From Imbricaverruca yamaguchii (taxonomy: Eukaryota; Arthropoda; Thecostraca; Neoverrucidae): a stretch of 64,000 nucleotides of DNA. The notes under the pieces are model-generated. The model searched no databases. It was not told the DNA's origin and saw only the letters and a program-made list of their open reading frames with translations. Below are positions 43,116-55,303 of the stretch, in pieces. Where the stretch lies: the NCBI GenBank assembly GCA_034440575.1, contig JAOTOL010001599.1, positions 1,830,501-1,894,500 on the forward strand, given 5' to 3'. Positions within the stretch are counted from its first letter, which is position 1; each line of letters opens with the position of its first letter. The position numbers and the translations under genes were made by a program.

Positions 43116-44687
43116 TCGGAGGTGTCAAAAGACAGAAAGTGATTTTATGGCAGAAACTGAAAGCAGGCCAAAAATACGGGGTCAGGAGGCCCGGACGCCA
43201 GATCTTTTATTTCGCATTCGCCACCGAAACGCAGACCGATGATGAAATCTACTATGCCGACACAAAGATGCTGCTTGCTTATTCTGACTACTACACAGAT
43301 GGGGGTGATGGCGCCCCAAACAGGGTGAAGTTCAACGAAAACATGAAATATTCAAGAAATATCACGACGTGGCGCCCGAGAAGTCTGATGGGACGTCGGC
43401 GCCGTATTTGTGCCGAGGCGACGGCACCCAAAGTGGTGTGATGCATGGGAAGGAGTGTGTACGAGGACATCTGATAGCCTTTCTGCGGTAGAAGTGTCCT
43501 GACAATGGCTATGCCCTCTGTCCATACACGGAATCATGTTATTGCGCGATAAACAACCGCTAGCGATGCTTGCAGATTAGGAATCAGGCCCATATCGAAG
43601 GAGATCAACCCGTCCCTTTGCTCTCGGCTTCGCCTGGGCGAGGAAAAAGAAAGAAGAACATTGGGCTTTTAGGACGCATTCAACTAATAGGTCATGCAGC
43701 GTCGCTAACATCTCACGCCAATTTGTCGCGGGTTCATCACATATTACAAATATTGCCAAAATTAGATTCCCTGAATGCTTGCGAGTTCAACAATGTCTGG
43801 ATACTTATATTTTGACCAATAATTAACTTAGTTATAAGCCGCCGAACATAACCTTACAGAAATGCCCGAGTCTATAACTCGTGAACCGTTGACTTCATGG
43901 AAGTAAAATTTTCACAGGTGCATGCAGGGCATAAGAAAACATCATAAACCAATTTTGGTCAAAATCTGAGATATGAGGGTTGACGATCACCCCTTTGCCT
44001 CGTCGATTTGTCCTGGAATCCACCAGGTGGTACTCAGCCTCCATTATGTGGTGTTCAAACATCACTTGCTAAGGCTGTATCTGCACCCGTGCATATAAGG
44101 TTGACAATTGACCTAAAGTATGTATATATATATATATATTCAGACTTACTGGCCCGAACTAATGCTAAGTAGATCATTCCTTTGTGTTCTGCGCCTATTA
44201 AGTATGCGGAATGAGTAGGCGAAGGAGTGAGGTGACATTCCCTTACTGTAACAGCTTGCGACAACGAATCCCCGCTGGAAAATAATTTGCGATATGCTGA
44301 TGCTCAATATGTATAGTAAGTTCAGGAGGACTCATATACGCCTGCTGTCTGCCAGTCAGCTTTGTCAGAGGCCTCTGAAACTTAAACCGTTCTCAGCAAA
44401 CCAAACGGCCACCATCGGAGACCGTCGTGGTAAGCTCGGAGGTCATCAGAATCCCACGGGGTCACATATATCCTGGTCTGAGGTCAACGGAGAAATCTCG
44501 CGCATGTCCCAGTCGCATCTGCCGTCAGCTGTTTTCTTTCCACACTGGCAGGTAATTCATCAGATTTCCCCACCGTTTGTTACAGTGCGATGTCGAAGCT
44601 CGGCCCTAAACCCATTGACGCGGCGGCTTAAGGCATCAAACCGGATTACTGACAAACTGAATGACTGTGGTTCAGTGCCTGGTTACC
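43116..44687. other. unique DNA with a short (TA)n tract
   Basis: (TA)n of about 20 bp near 44124-44142. Frames of 60-100 codons on both strands, none recognisable. A 270-codon + frame begins at 44294 but owes its length to the CT tract. Confidence 0.4.
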
Positions 44688-44875
44688 TTCCCCTCTCCCT
44701 CCATCTCCAAATTTTTCCATCTCTTTCTCGCTCTCTCTCCCATCTCCTCTCCCTTCGCTCTCCCTTTCCTCTCCCTCTCCGTCTCTCTTTCTCTCTCTTT
44801 CTCTTTCTCGCTCTCTCTCTCTCTCTCTGTCTCTCTCTCTTTCTCTCTCCTCTCTCTCTCTTTCTCTACCTCTGT
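44688..44875. repeat. (CT)n polypyrimidine tract
   Basis: About 190 bp of CTCTCT, CTTTCTCT and CCCTCTCC on the + strand. Mirror-type polypyrimidine tracts of this size can form triplex DNA. Confidence 0.93.
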
Positions 44876-45691
44876 ACACACCGACCCCAGCTGAGAACGT
44901 GCGAGCAGATGGTTGACGGCCGCAGTCTACACGCTTCAGAGTCGCTGCTGCCCCCACTCCCACGTCCACTCCACGCCGCTGACGTCTCCACTCCCACGTG
45001 CACTCCGCGCCGCCGCCAGCTCGACGCCCACGTCTCGTTCGCACTGACACGCACGGCGTGTGGGAGGCGAACCAACGCGTCTCTCGGCGCCGAAGCACCC
45101 TTTTGAGGCCCCAGAGCCCCACGCCGCGCCACGTAGTGCTTGCTTGGCTTCTGTCGCGTCTTGTAAGGCATGTGCTTGCACACGTCGTGAGCATCTGTCT
45201 AGTCTCGGGGATGGGTGGAGCACAGAGTTCGGCACTGGTTGGCCTGGACAACTCGGTTGCTATCTTCCACTGGTGGGTTTTCGTTGAGTGCTGTGCAGCC
45301 TCTTACAAGTGGAAGCCTCGTCTGAATTGCCATGTAGTTTTTTAGTAGCTGATAACTCAGGCGTCTGTTTATAGACTCTTAGGCCTTTCACCAGTTTTCC
45401 TGGCATGCCACTGGAGTTTTAGACCTCTCATCAGACAGCATTCACCGATCACCTCAGGCAGAAAGATCACCAGAAAAGTTACTGTTGCTGATTTAGAAGC
45501 TGATGCTGCCAAAGACATAGGTTAGTGTTAGGAAGCCGAATACATTGTCTAGATTCAGCTTCATTCTGATGTAAACTCAGAAGAAAAAAACTTGTGTTGC
45601 AGCTATGAAAGTTGCCGTTACGTCTGCAACATCTACAGTACTGCATTGCTCACCCACACTCGACACCAACGCTTCTAATTTGTCACAAGAT
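44876..45691. other. GC-rich then AT-rich unique DNA
   Basis: 44890-45180 is CpG-rich with short CCACTCCACGTCCACTCC-like repeats near 44955-45010. After 45340 it is AT-rich. No gene supported. Confidence 0.4.
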
Positions 45692-46710
45692 TCAGACCGT
45701 CACGGGTCTGTCGCCGGTCCTACACAGATCGTCACTGGTCTGTCGCCGGTCCTACACAGACAGTCACGGGTCCGTCACCGGTCCTACACAGACAGTCACG
45801 GGTCCGTCGCCGGTCCTACACAGACTGTCACGGGTCTGTCGCCGGTGTTATACAGACCGTCACGGGTCTGTCGCCGGTCCTACACAGACCGTCACGGGTC
45901 TGTCGCCGGTCCTACACAGACCGTCACGGGTCTGTCGCCGGTGTTATACAGACCGTCACGGGTCTATCGCCGGTCCTACACAGACCGTCACGGGTCTGTC
46001 GCCGGTCCTACACAGACCGTCACGGGTCTATCGCCGGTCCTACACAGACCGTCACGGGTCTGTCGCCGGTCCTACACAGACCGTCACGGGTCTGTCGCCG
46101 GTCCTACACAGACCGTCACGGGTCTGTCGCCGGTCCTACACAGACCGTCACGGGTCTGTCGCCGGTGTTATACAGACCGTCACGGGTCTGTCGCCGGTGC
46201 TACACAGACCGTCACGGGTCTGTCGCCGGTGCTACACAGACCGTCACGGGTCTGTCGCCGTTTATACAGACCGTCACGGGTCTGTCGCCGGTGTCTAACA
46301 GACCGTCACGGGTCTGTCGCCGGTGCTACACATACCGTCACGGGTCTGTCGCCGGTCCTACACAGACCGTCACGGGTCTGTCGCCGGTGCTACACAGACC
46401 GTCACGGGTCTGTCGCCGGTGTTATACAGACCGTCACGGGTCTGTCGCCGGTGCTACACATACCGTCACGGGTCTGTCGCCGGTCTACACATACCGTCAC
46501 GGGTCTGTCGCCGGCTCTACACAGACCGTCACGGGTCTGTCGCCGGCCCTACACAGACCGTCACGGGTCTGTCGCCGGTGCTACACAGACCGTCACGGGC
46601 CTGTCGCCGGTGTTATACAGAGCATTACGGGTCTGTCGCCGGCCCTACACAGACCGTCACGGGTCTGTCGCCGGTGTTATACAGACCATTACGGGTCCGT
46701 CACGCCATGT
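45692..46710. repeat. 32-bp minisatellite, about 31 copies
   Basis: Unit GACCGTCACGGGTCTGTCGC plus CGGTCCTACACA at an exact 32-bp period (45983, 46015). GTGCTACACA and GTGTTATACA variants become commoner after 46160. Single-base length changes near 46260 and 46490 shift phase. Open + frames reach 394 codons in three phases and are period artefacts. The unit does not align with the 32-bp units at 34315 or 51232. Confidence 0.96.
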
Positions 46711-47639
46711 CCGACGCCCAGCTGGTGCTCCGCTCGGGCCAGGGCCGAGCCGTTCGCGGGACCGGTCGGTGCCAGCCGGGCTCGGCTGACGCGTGCTCTC
46801 CACCACCACCTGGCCATGGGTGGTCCGGCGTTGAAAAAGCTCGCGGCCGACTATCTCGACCAGTCGCGCTGCCGCTCACATGACCCGCTTTACGTGCAGC
46901 GTATCTTAACCGCACGCAGCGTACCGGGCGGCGGGCGAAACCTGAGCCGGCGACCGCTGAAAAAGCGGCAGATCGCGACGCTGCCGTGCGGCGCGCGCGG
47001 TTTTTCGCCGCCGCCGGACGGCCGCTGCCCTCCGCGGCGGACAAATGAGGCGGCCGACTGGCTGGTAACCCGACCGGTCGTGAATCTGGCTGGGCAGTAA
47101 CAATGCCCGAGACCGTAGGGGGCTCGCACGGAACAACGGTGACAGGGGCACTCTCTTTAATGACTTTTGTGGGGACAGGTACGACAGGCGGTGATTTTCT
47201 GAATGGCACGCAGATGCAGGCGCTTCGCGGAAGCCCTGACAGCATCCCATGTGTGAGGGCGACACGTGGCTGGAAGATTTCCTCTCGTCACAGATACGTG
47301 CTGGCTGTCAGCGAGTATATGGTCAGATTACGTTCATGTCTTCGTAGTACTAGCCAGCACCAGGTCGGCTAGCTCATCACTATGCTATGCAGCTTGCATC
47401 ATAGCCCCATATGCAGCAGAATGGCTATTGTAGGCAACACCGATCATATATTCCACACTTGCTTGCTGGTGGTGGTGGTGGTGGGTGGGGGTGGGTGGGT
47501 GTGGATGAGGGTGCTAAGCACAAATACCGATTTATTTCCGAGCAAGTGGGCACTTTACAGATGATTAGGTAAGCTCTAAGAGTAGCCTTTTTTCAACAAC
47601 CGAGCACCTCCACTGCAGACACGGCCGACACAAGACACC
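46711..47639. other. CpG-rich block, then unique DNA with a GGT tract
   Basis: 46720-47060 is strongly CpG-rich with conflicting frames on both strands. 47468-47510 holds GGTGGTGGTGGTGGTGGG-type repeats. No gene called. Confidence 0.4.
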
Positions 47640-47975
47640 ATCGCCTCCACCGCCGTAAGCGCCGCTACGGTGCTCCATCGCCTCCACCGCCGCTACAGCG
47701 CTCCATCACCTCCACCTCTGCTACGGGGCTCCATCGCCTCCACCGCCGCCACCACCGCCACCGCCACCACCGCCACCGCCGCCACCGCCGTTACGGTGCT
47801 CCATCGCCTCCACCGCCGCTACAGCGCTCCATCGCCTCCACCGCCGCTACAGCGCTCCATCACCTCCACCTCTGCTACAGGGCTCCATCGCCTCCACTGC
47901 CGCCACCACCGCCACCACCGCCACCACCGCCACCGCCGCCACCGCCGCCACCACCGCCACCGCCGCCACGGCACA
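47640..47975. repeat. ~28-bp GCTCCATCGCCTCCACCGCC repeat with CCACCG runs
   Basis: CTCCATC starts at 47672, 47701 and 47729, then again at 47800-47885, each followed by CTCCACCGCCGCTACAG. Long CCACCGCCACCACCGCC triplet-like runs lie at 47738-47790 and 47897-47970. Confidence 0.92.
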
Positions 47976-48029
47976 CATTCCTCTCGGTGACCGCTGTGGG
48001 TGCTGTCCGCCGCAGGTGGATTCACGCTG

Positions 48030-48385
48030 TGCGTGGTGACTGCAATGTCGTACCCAGCGTGACCAACAGTCAGCGTGGTGATAGTATTTAGTTTCATTGT
48101 AATGTCGTACCCAGCATGACCAGCAGTCAGCATGGTGATAGTTTTCGCGGTCATTGCAATGTCGTACCCAGCGTGGCCAGCAGTCAGCGTGGTGATAGTA
48201 TTTGGTTTCATTGTAATGTCGTACCCAGCATGACCAGCAGTCAGCATGGTGATAGTATTCGCGGTCATTGTAATGTCGTACCCAGCATGACCAGCAGTCA
48301 GCATGGTGATAGTATTCGCGGTCATTGCAATGTCGTACCCAGCGTGGCCAGCAGTCAGCGTGGTGATAGCGTTCGCAGTTACCGC
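48030..48385. repeat. 57-bp minisatellite, six copies
   Basis: Unit contains TGCAATGTCGTACCCAGCGT, GGCCAGCAGTCAGCGTGGTG and ATAGTATTCGCGGTCAT. Two variants alternate (CAGCGTGGCC with CAGCGTGG, CAGCATGACC with CAGCATGG). As 57 is divisible by three, frames hold: a 19-residue repeat is open on both strands. Confidence 0.94.
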
Positions 48386-48929
48386 GCGAGTGCAGCCGAT
48401 GTCGGCGTGCAGTGTCGGTCCTCATCACTGGCGCGTGATGAGGACTGTGTCTGGCTCGCCCACACACCATTGTGCTGGCCGCGACCACCGGTGGTGGCCG
48501 CAGCCGCGGCGGACCGTGAGCGTCGGTGGTCGTGAGTGTCGGTCGGTCGGCTGCAAGTGTGGTCAGCTTGTGAGCTATGAATGCCGACAGCTGTGAATAC
48601 CCTCGACAAGCAGTGCGGACAGAGCTCTGTGAAAGCCGCCGGGTGTGACGACAGCGACTGCGAACTCGCGCAGCTGTGAACGTCGACAGCGCTGTGAGCG
48701 TGAACAGCTGTGAGTGCCGACGGCTGTGAGTGGCGTTGCAGCCGCACCATAGGGTGATCCGAACGGCTAGCGCGCGCTCTGACCACTCGCCGCCGCCGCG
48801 GCAAAAACGACCGACGTCGGCTGTTAATCCTGGCGCAGCTGGTCTGCAGCCAACGCACACAGGCTTGCATCAATTACTTGCGCAAACACTGCACGAGATG
48901 ACGCCGGCTCGCTTGCAAAGCAAACAGTA
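48386..48929. other. GC-rich DNA with TGTGAGxGxCGxCAGC words
   Basis: 48530-48740 has loose 17-20 bp spaced GCTGTGAATGCCGACAGCTG-type words, a weak repeat. CpG-rich overall. No gene called. Confidence 0.45.
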
Positions 48930-49110
48930 TCACAGCACATAAAACGCATTTGCCCGATTATAGCGACCGCCGAAAAAAACAAACAATGGCAGTGGATAAA
49001 AATGACCACGTCTGCATGCGATCAATGTTAACAGCCGGCTGGAGGGTCGTTGCTAATGTGGCGAGTATAATTCCTCCGACCGACCGTCAGCGCCACCAGT
49101 TGATTACAGG
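48930..49110. promoter_or_regulatory. candidate regulatory island with SOX-like word
   Basis: ACATAAAACGCATTTGCC, CGATTATAGCG, AAAACAAACAATGGC (SOX-type ACAATGG), GGATAAAAATGACC, AATGTTAACAGCC and TTGCTAATGTGG in about 150 bp, between GC-rich flanks. Inference from motif density. Confidence 0.28.
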
Positions 49111-50077
49111 GCCTTGAACACTGAACAGCACAACCGGTCATAATTGGTGCTCTACGAAAGTAGCAGTTGGCCACAAAGAAGGCCACGTGCCCAGAGTATT
49201 TTCCATATGATTTTCCTTGGATAACCACCGAGGTGGCTGTGGGAAGCCTTGGCTCTGGGTTTGGTGTGTTAATATTTGATAACGGTAGCCTTCAGTACGC
49301 TGTCGGAAAGCTGACGCTGTTAATAATGTACACACACACCACTGCATTTTTTATGAGGCGAGATATGGAAAGTGGGCCATTTTGTAAACTTCATGTGTAA
49401 TTGTTCTTCTTCGTATATGCTTTCATCACAGGCCCGAGTCGCGCAAGTGTAATGACGGCACTAGACTCGCTGGGTAAATGGCGTAAACAAAGCAGCAGAA
49501 TAAGAGGAGGGGAGGGAGACAATAGTGCTAGAAATTAACATAGACCAAAACACCAGGTCAGGTCTATGGTTCTGCTGCATTCTCAGATGTGAGTGAACTG
49601 CGTAGCTAGCATAATTATATGGAGAGCTGTAAAGGTATCTTCCCTATAAAAAAACGACGTTACGTTTCAAGCACAATGTATCTGCGGACATTGGAGAGAA
49701 AAAGAGAGAAAAGCTAGATATCAAGTCCTGGAAGATATCAAGACGTTTATAATTACCATTAGTTAACAACTTGAGGCAGAATGGTAAAATGTACCTCAGT
49801 CGACGGATAACTAACTGCACTTTAGCCCAAAATCAAAGGGAAAGAAAAAATAATGAATACTAGGCGGAAAAGAGCGTTTATCCATCATATATCCGTAGTC
49901 GACGTGGATAGCTGACCAAAGGTCACCTTTTTGTATTGGTTAGGCTCCTTTTATTATTCGTCTGTGCACCGATCTTTATGTTTGCACAGCGACTTCTTCC
50001 GTCTGTTTATGATTGATGTTTCGACATATGTCTAAAAGTGACCGTTTATGAGGATATGACATGACTTTCCCTTGCCT
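49111..50077. other. unique DNA, nothing recognised
   Basis: AT-richer. No array or exon supported. Confidence 0.4.
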
Positions 50078-51205
50078 TTAAATTAGCTTGTATGTCGTGC
50101 CGTGTGTTGTGTACCGTCGCTACAGTAAGGCCGGTCTGACTGTCCGGGACACGTCTGTCGTGCCGTGTGTTGTGTGCTGTCGTCATAGTGAGGCCGGTCT
50201 GACTGTCCGGGACATGTCTGTCGTGCCGTGTGTTGTGTGCTGTCGTCATAGTGAGGCCGGTCTGACTGTCCGGGACATGTCTGTCGTGCCGTGTGTTGTG
50301 TACTGTCGTAACGGTAAGGCCGGTCTGACTGTCCGGGACATGTCTGTCGTGCCGTGTGTTGTGTGCTGACGTCATAGTGAGGCCGGTCTGACTGTCCGGA
50401 ACATGTCTGTCGTGTTGTGTGTTGTGTACTGTCGTAACGGTAAGGCCGGTCTGACTATCGGGGCCATGTCTGTCGTGTTGTGTGTTTTGTACCGTCGTAA
50501 CAGTAAGGCCAGTCTGACTGTCCGGGACATATCTGTCGCATTGTGTGTTGTGTACTGTCGTAACGGTAAGGCTGGTCTGACTGTCGGGACAATGTCTGTC
50601 GTGTTGTGTGTTGTGTACCGTCGTAACGGTAAGGCCGGTCTGACTGTCGGGACACGTCTGTCGTGCCGTGTGTTGTGTGCTGACGTCATAGTGAGGCCGG
50701 TCTGACTGTCCGGAACATGTCTGTCGTGTTGTGTGTTGTGTACTGTCGTAACGGTAAGGCCGGTCTGACTATCGGGGCCATGTCTGTCGTGTTGTGTGTT
50801 TTGTACCGTCATAACAGTAAGGCCAGTCTGACTGTCCGGGACATATCTGTCGTGTTGTGTGTTGTGTACTGTCGTAACGGTAAGGCTGGTCTGACTGTTG
50901 GGGCATGTATGTCGTGTTGTGTGTTGTGTACCGTCGTAACGGTAAGGCCGGTCTGACTGTCGGGGACAATGTCTGTCGTGTTGTGTGTTGTGTACCGTCG
51001 TAACGGTAAGGCCGGTCTGACTGTCGGGGACATTTCTGTCGTGTTGTGTGTTGTGTACCGTCGTAACGGTAAGGCCGGTCTTACTGTCCGGGACATGTCT
51101 GTCGTGTTGTGTGTTGTGTACTGTCGCTACAGTAAGGCCGGTCTGACTGTCGGAAATATGTCTGACGTGCCGCGTGTTGTGTGCTGTCGTAACGATAAGA
51201 CCGGT
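50078..51205. repeat. 63-bp minisatellite, about 18 copies
   Basis: Unit contains GTCTGTCGTGTTGTGTGTTG, TGTACCGTCGTAACGGTAAG and GCCGGTCTGACTGTCCGGGAC. Early copies (50078-50400) use GTGCCGTG and CGTCATAGTGAGG variants; later copies use GTGTTGTG and CGTAACGGTAAGG. Two copies (50367, 50681) read TGACGTCA, an exact CRE, where others have TGTCGTCA. Frames on both strands are open with 21-residue repeats. Confidence 0.95.
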
Positions 51206-51231
51206 CTGCGACAGATGTCCTGTCCATCAAT

Positions 51232-51735
51232 TTCTGTCGACAGTCCCGGGACCTGCCACGTCGCACTGTCGACAGCCCCGGCGCCTGCCACGTCGCACTG
51301 TTGACAGCCCTGGGACCTGCCACGTCACACTTTTGACAGCCCCGGCGTGGCTATGGGTGATGCCACGTCGTACTGTCGACAGCCCCGGGGCCTGCCACGT
51401 CGCACTGTTGACAGCCCCGGGGCTTGCCACGTCACACTGTCGACAGCCCCGGCGCCTGCCACGTCGTACTGTCGACAGCCCCGGGGCCTGCCACGTCACA
51501 CTGTCGACAGCCCCGGGGCCTGCCACGTCACACTGTTGACAGCCCCGGGGCCTGCCACGTCGCACTGTCGACAGCCCCGGGGCCTGCCACGTCACACTGT
51601 CGACAGCCCCGGGGCCTGCCACGTCACACTGTCGACAGCCCCGGGGCCTGCCACGTCACACTGTCGACAGCCCCGGGGCCTGCCACGTCACACTGTTGAG
51701 AGCCCCGGGGCCTGCCACGTCACACTGTCTGCTAC
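51232..51735. repeat. 32-bp minisatellite, about 15 copies
   Basis: Unit CGACAGCCCCGGGGCCTGCC plus ACGTCACACTGT at an exact 32-bp period (51601, 51633). It contains CCCCGGGG, an 8-bp palindrome, and TGTCGACA, another. It starts about 27 bp after the 63-bp array ends. Open frames cross it on both strands. Confidence 0.96.
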
Positions 51736-52024
51736 CGTTCTGCCCACGTCGCGGCCGGCTCGACTCATTATTAAGTGTCATTTTAGACCGTTCTTGGTTA
51801 TATCGCGGCGACCATCTGCAGAGAAAAATTAGCTCCGACACCTTGGGCTAATGTAATACCACCCAATTTGGCATATTCAGATAAACCCGTGTAAAAAACG
51901 GCGTCTCGGACGCGGAGCAAAAAGCTGCTGGAGGCTGCGGGCGCGCGCCTCGCTCGCCCACGCACACGAGGCTGCGCCCGTGCTGCCGAGCCGGCGGCGG
52001 TGGCCTCCACTGGGGCCCCTGGCC
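51736..52024. other. GC-rich DNA, nothing recognised
   Basis: Mixed then CpG-rich from 51900. No gene supported. Confidence 0.4.
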
Positions 52025-52140
52025 CTACCCACACCCCTGCCCACACTCCTGCCCACACTCCTGCCCAATTGCCCACACTCCTGCCCACACTCCTGCCCAC
52101 ACTCCTGCCCACACTCCTGCCCACACTCCTGCCTACACTC
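52025..52140. repeat. 12-bp GCCCACACTCCT repeat
   Basis: About nine copies of GCCCACACTCCT, near-identical, with one CAATT interruption near 52068. Confidence 0.95.
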
Positions 52141-52599
52141 TGAGCGATGATCCCGACACCGGGGGTTATAGTCCTAGAGCATGCGTCCGTGCCCAGGAGC
52201 TGGCCGACTGATGGACTCGTCACGGACTAGTCAGTTGGCTCCGTCCTCCGACGTTAGCTGTGACTCGGGGCTCAGAGCCTGCAGTTCTCATAGGCGATGC
52301 GTGATGTGGTCCAGCCATACTGCATCCGGTCAGTCGCTTAGGTCAGCTTTGACGATTTGGAGCCTGTGGATTGAAAACAATGACGCGAGGCATCGGAACA
52401 AATATTGAATAGGATGTGCAGTTTCAACCATGATCAAATGTGCAGTTCGGACGTGGTAAGATGGGTGATGCCGTTGACCACTCGACAGTTCTTTACCCGC
52501 TTAAGTCGAGCTGTCCAGTGCATTTATTACCCACCAAACTGAACGTCTGGCGATCTGCGACGCCTTACCATCGGCACCCAGACTCGCACCAGGGGTGGC
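52141..52599. other. unique DNA, nothing recognised
   Basis: GC-balanced. Short frames only. Confidence 0.4.
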
Positions 52600-52935
52600 G
52601 CCCACACACCGCCCACGTGAGGTCACTCAGATAAATCAGAGAAACCAGACAAAGTACATAAAAGGCGTGTATAAATTACGGCGCGCCGCCGATGGGTTAG
52701 ATAAGCCACGGTAGCAGAGGTGAGGAAGCCGAGGCCATTACTGATCGGCTCCGGACGTTATCGTGTCCAGATCGTCTCCGCTCACGCCCAACAAAATTAC
52801 ACAGATAACAAAGGTGAAATGGGAAGGTGAAAAAGTCAGGATTCATGCCCGATTGGGGTGTCAAGATTAAAAATCGGGCAGCCCGGGCGGTGGTTTTATT
52901 TATTGTAATTACATGCAGGGGCGCGCTCAGCTACC
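52600..52935. promoter_or_regulatory. candidate regulatory island
   Basis: CAGATAAATCAGAG, CATAAAAGGCGTG, TATAAATTACGGC, GATTAAAAATCGGGC, TTTTATTTATTGTAATTACA and GGTCATAATTGGGC occur over about 330 bp with GC-rich links. TATAAATTA could be a TATA-like word, but no downstream exon is evident. Same texture as 15345-15765 and 40656-40830. Confidence 0.3.
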
Positions 52936-53127
52936 CAGGGTCATAATTGGGCATCCTTTTCGGGTTGTGTCAGCTTCTGTAGGCTGTATAAGGGCAGGGA
53001 CTCGCAGCAAAAGGCGCCCGTGGATGGGCTCGGTTTGACGTTGACATGACAGTATTCTGCTGTTATTTGAATGAGGTCACTGCTTTTCACAGAGTAGAGT
53101 ATGTGTGGCGCGATGGGGAAGATCGAG

Positions 53128-53155
53128 GTGTGCGTGTGTGTGTGTGGGGGGGGGG
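53128..53155 (+). repeat. (TG)n followed by a 10-base G run
   Basis: GTGTGCGTGTGTGTGTGT then G at 53146-53155. Parallel to the pair at 24556-24596. Confidence 0.88.
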
Positions 53156-53215
53156 AGGAGCGAGGTGCACATGCATGTGCGTGTGTGTCGACTGTATCAG
53201 CTGGAACACCCGGTA

Positions 53216-53572
53216 AGTGCAACTGCTACACCGGGCGGTGCTCGGGTGTTCTGCACTGAGCGGTCTTCGGTGTTCTGTACTGGGCGGTGCTCGGTGTTCT
53301 GTACTGGGCGGTGCTCGGTGTTCTGTATTGGGCGGTGCTGGGTGTTCTGCACTGAGCGGTCTTCGTTGTTCTGTACTGGGCGGTTCCCAGTGTTCTGTAC
53401 TGGGTGGTGCCCAGTGTTCTGTACTGGGTGGTGCCCAGTGTTCTGTACGGGGCGGTGTTCGGTGTTCTCTACTGGGCGGTGTTCGGTGTTCTGTATTGGG
53501 CGGTGCTCGGTTTTCTGTACTAGGCGGTGCTCAGTGTTCTGTACTGGGCGGTGCTCGGTGTTCTGTCACGTA
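53216..53572. repeat. 24-bp minisatellite, about 14 copies
   Basis: Unit GTGTTCTGTACTGGGCGGTG plus CTCG. Variants include CACTGAGCGGTCTTC and TGGTGCCCA. Period 24 keeps the reading frame (8-residue repeat), so two + frames are open. No coding evidence beyond that. Confidence 0.94.
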
Positions 53573-53579
53573 TTTCTGC

Positions 53580-53715
53580 TTTCGTAGCTGCCTGTTACAC
53601 AAAGCACATTCGGGACGTTGCCTGTTCCACGAGCATGGTCGGGCAGCTGCCTGTTAAACGCAGCACGGTTCGGCAACTGCCCGGCACAGGAAGCGAGGTC
53701 GGGCAGCCGCCTGTT
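53580..53715. repeat. ~30-bp repeat, four to five copies
   Basis: CTGCCTGTTxCACxxAGCA at 53589, 53619, 53648, 53679 and 53709, followed by GGTCGGGCAG. Diverged. Directly follows the 24-bp array but has a different unit. Confidence 0.82.
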
Positions 53716-55303
53716 GTCGCTGCTATGAGTCACCAGATAAACCGCGAGTGTGCTCCCTATCCTTGGTGGTATATTCCTGTCTGAAGTACCAACCAGCATG
53801 TACTCTGCACTGTCGGCCTTTGCTTAGCTGGTCGGTGAGCAAGCCACTCAAGAAGTGCTGCAGCCCGCCCACTTCAGAGCTCTAGATTACGTCACGGCGT
53901 ATCGCATCGTTTAGTCGTCAACAACACAAGCACAGGTGACCAAATTCTTCTATCAGTAGGGCATTGCAAGCAGACGCTCTTATTTGATGTAGGATTAGCT
54001 ACCCTGCAGTTTGAGAGAGCTCTTTACAGTCGGCACTTGTTAACCCGGACTACTGACGATAGTTCGCTTCTCCTGATGGCCTTGGGGGTCAATATCGACC
54101 CCACCCGTGCCAGGACGTCAGGACCTAACCGGCAGATTAGATAATTTTCAACATTAGTGGATAGGCCTGGTCGCCGCAGCTCAGGACTTTATTTCCGCGC
54201 ATGGGATTCCGTCGGCCTGAGGAATCTCGTATGCAATTTTTGAACCGCGCTTGAGATGGAGCTGCGAAACATGACGACCTCTCCTAACATAGTTTCACAC
54301 ATCCTGCTGAAGTTGGTATGCTCTGTTCTTACCAATGGCGGTTGCAGGGAAGGATTTACGACAAAACGTTCTTTCTTTTCCACCGCTTACGGCGAAGGTC
54401 ACGTCACGCATTGGCATATCTGATATTGTGGTACACGGAGTAAGATTGTGCTGTATTTGTGTTGTATTTATGGTGTATATGTTTTGTTTTATTGTGTTGT
54501 ATTGTGTTATACGATATAATATACTATATAGTGTACGTATATTATATTGTACGGTACAAGATATGTTACGGCTGGTTTATGTGTTGACACGACGCGCCTG
54601 GTTATATAACACTTCAAACCTGTCAAACCTACCTGTGGCGCCTTGAGGGATCTGAGCCTGAAAATTATATAGATTGGATAGATGGTAGTCTTCAGAAACC
54701 TAAATCCATCGAAATAAAGTCGCGTCGTAATGGAACTCCCATCAAGGGACAGCGCAGTTTAAATTTCTAGCACTATTTGTACCAATAACGGCTTCAGGAT
54801 TCAGTCATCATATTTTGACGAAAACGTGTTTCAATGCCATGTTTATCTGTATGATTAATATGATGTGAGCACCGATTTGCATCAGAAATGCATATTTTGT
54901 AGATGGTAAGCAAAGCAATACAAATAAAATGGCTCTGAATGACGTAATATATAGCAAAAAATTATGTAAAACTTTATTTGTTAAACTCCAGCATTACCTA
55001 TCTTAGCATTGTTAATATTATTGCAGTTAAAGTTATCCACAAAATAACTTTTTCACACATTTTACCTACATGAAGGAAACAAAAAGGTTAGGTTTGGTTT
55101 GGTTTTCATCTAAGTTGATCAGCTTTCAAGATAAACTAAAAATTAAATCGACTTTCTTGAAAATCAGACTAGGTTAGTTTAGGTAAGGAGTAGGCTGGGT
55201 AAGGTTAGGTTTATAAGTCGACATTTTTTAAGACAAATAAATTACATGACAATCGTCCAGTTTAAAGCAAAATTGCATGGTATGCTAGGCTATAATGGGT
55301 TGT
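53716..55303. other. unique DNA, increasingly AT-rich
   Basis: Low-complexity TATAATATACTATATAG near 54510-54545. GGTTAGGTTTGG and GGTAAGGTTAGGTTT words at 55085-55215. No gene or array supported. Confidence 0.4.

Noticed and set aside
44294..45106. 270-codon + frame
   Set aside because: Its middle is the (CT)n tract; the reverse strand is open too and no domain is recognisable.
45605..47100. Long + frames of 228-394 codons as a repeat protein family
   Set aside because: Overlapping frames in three phases over a 32-bp repeat; the shared residues are a period effect.
34315..51735. 32-bp arrays as CRISPR arrays
   Set aside because: Units are contiguous with no variable spacers, no cas genes are present, and the context is eukaryotic.
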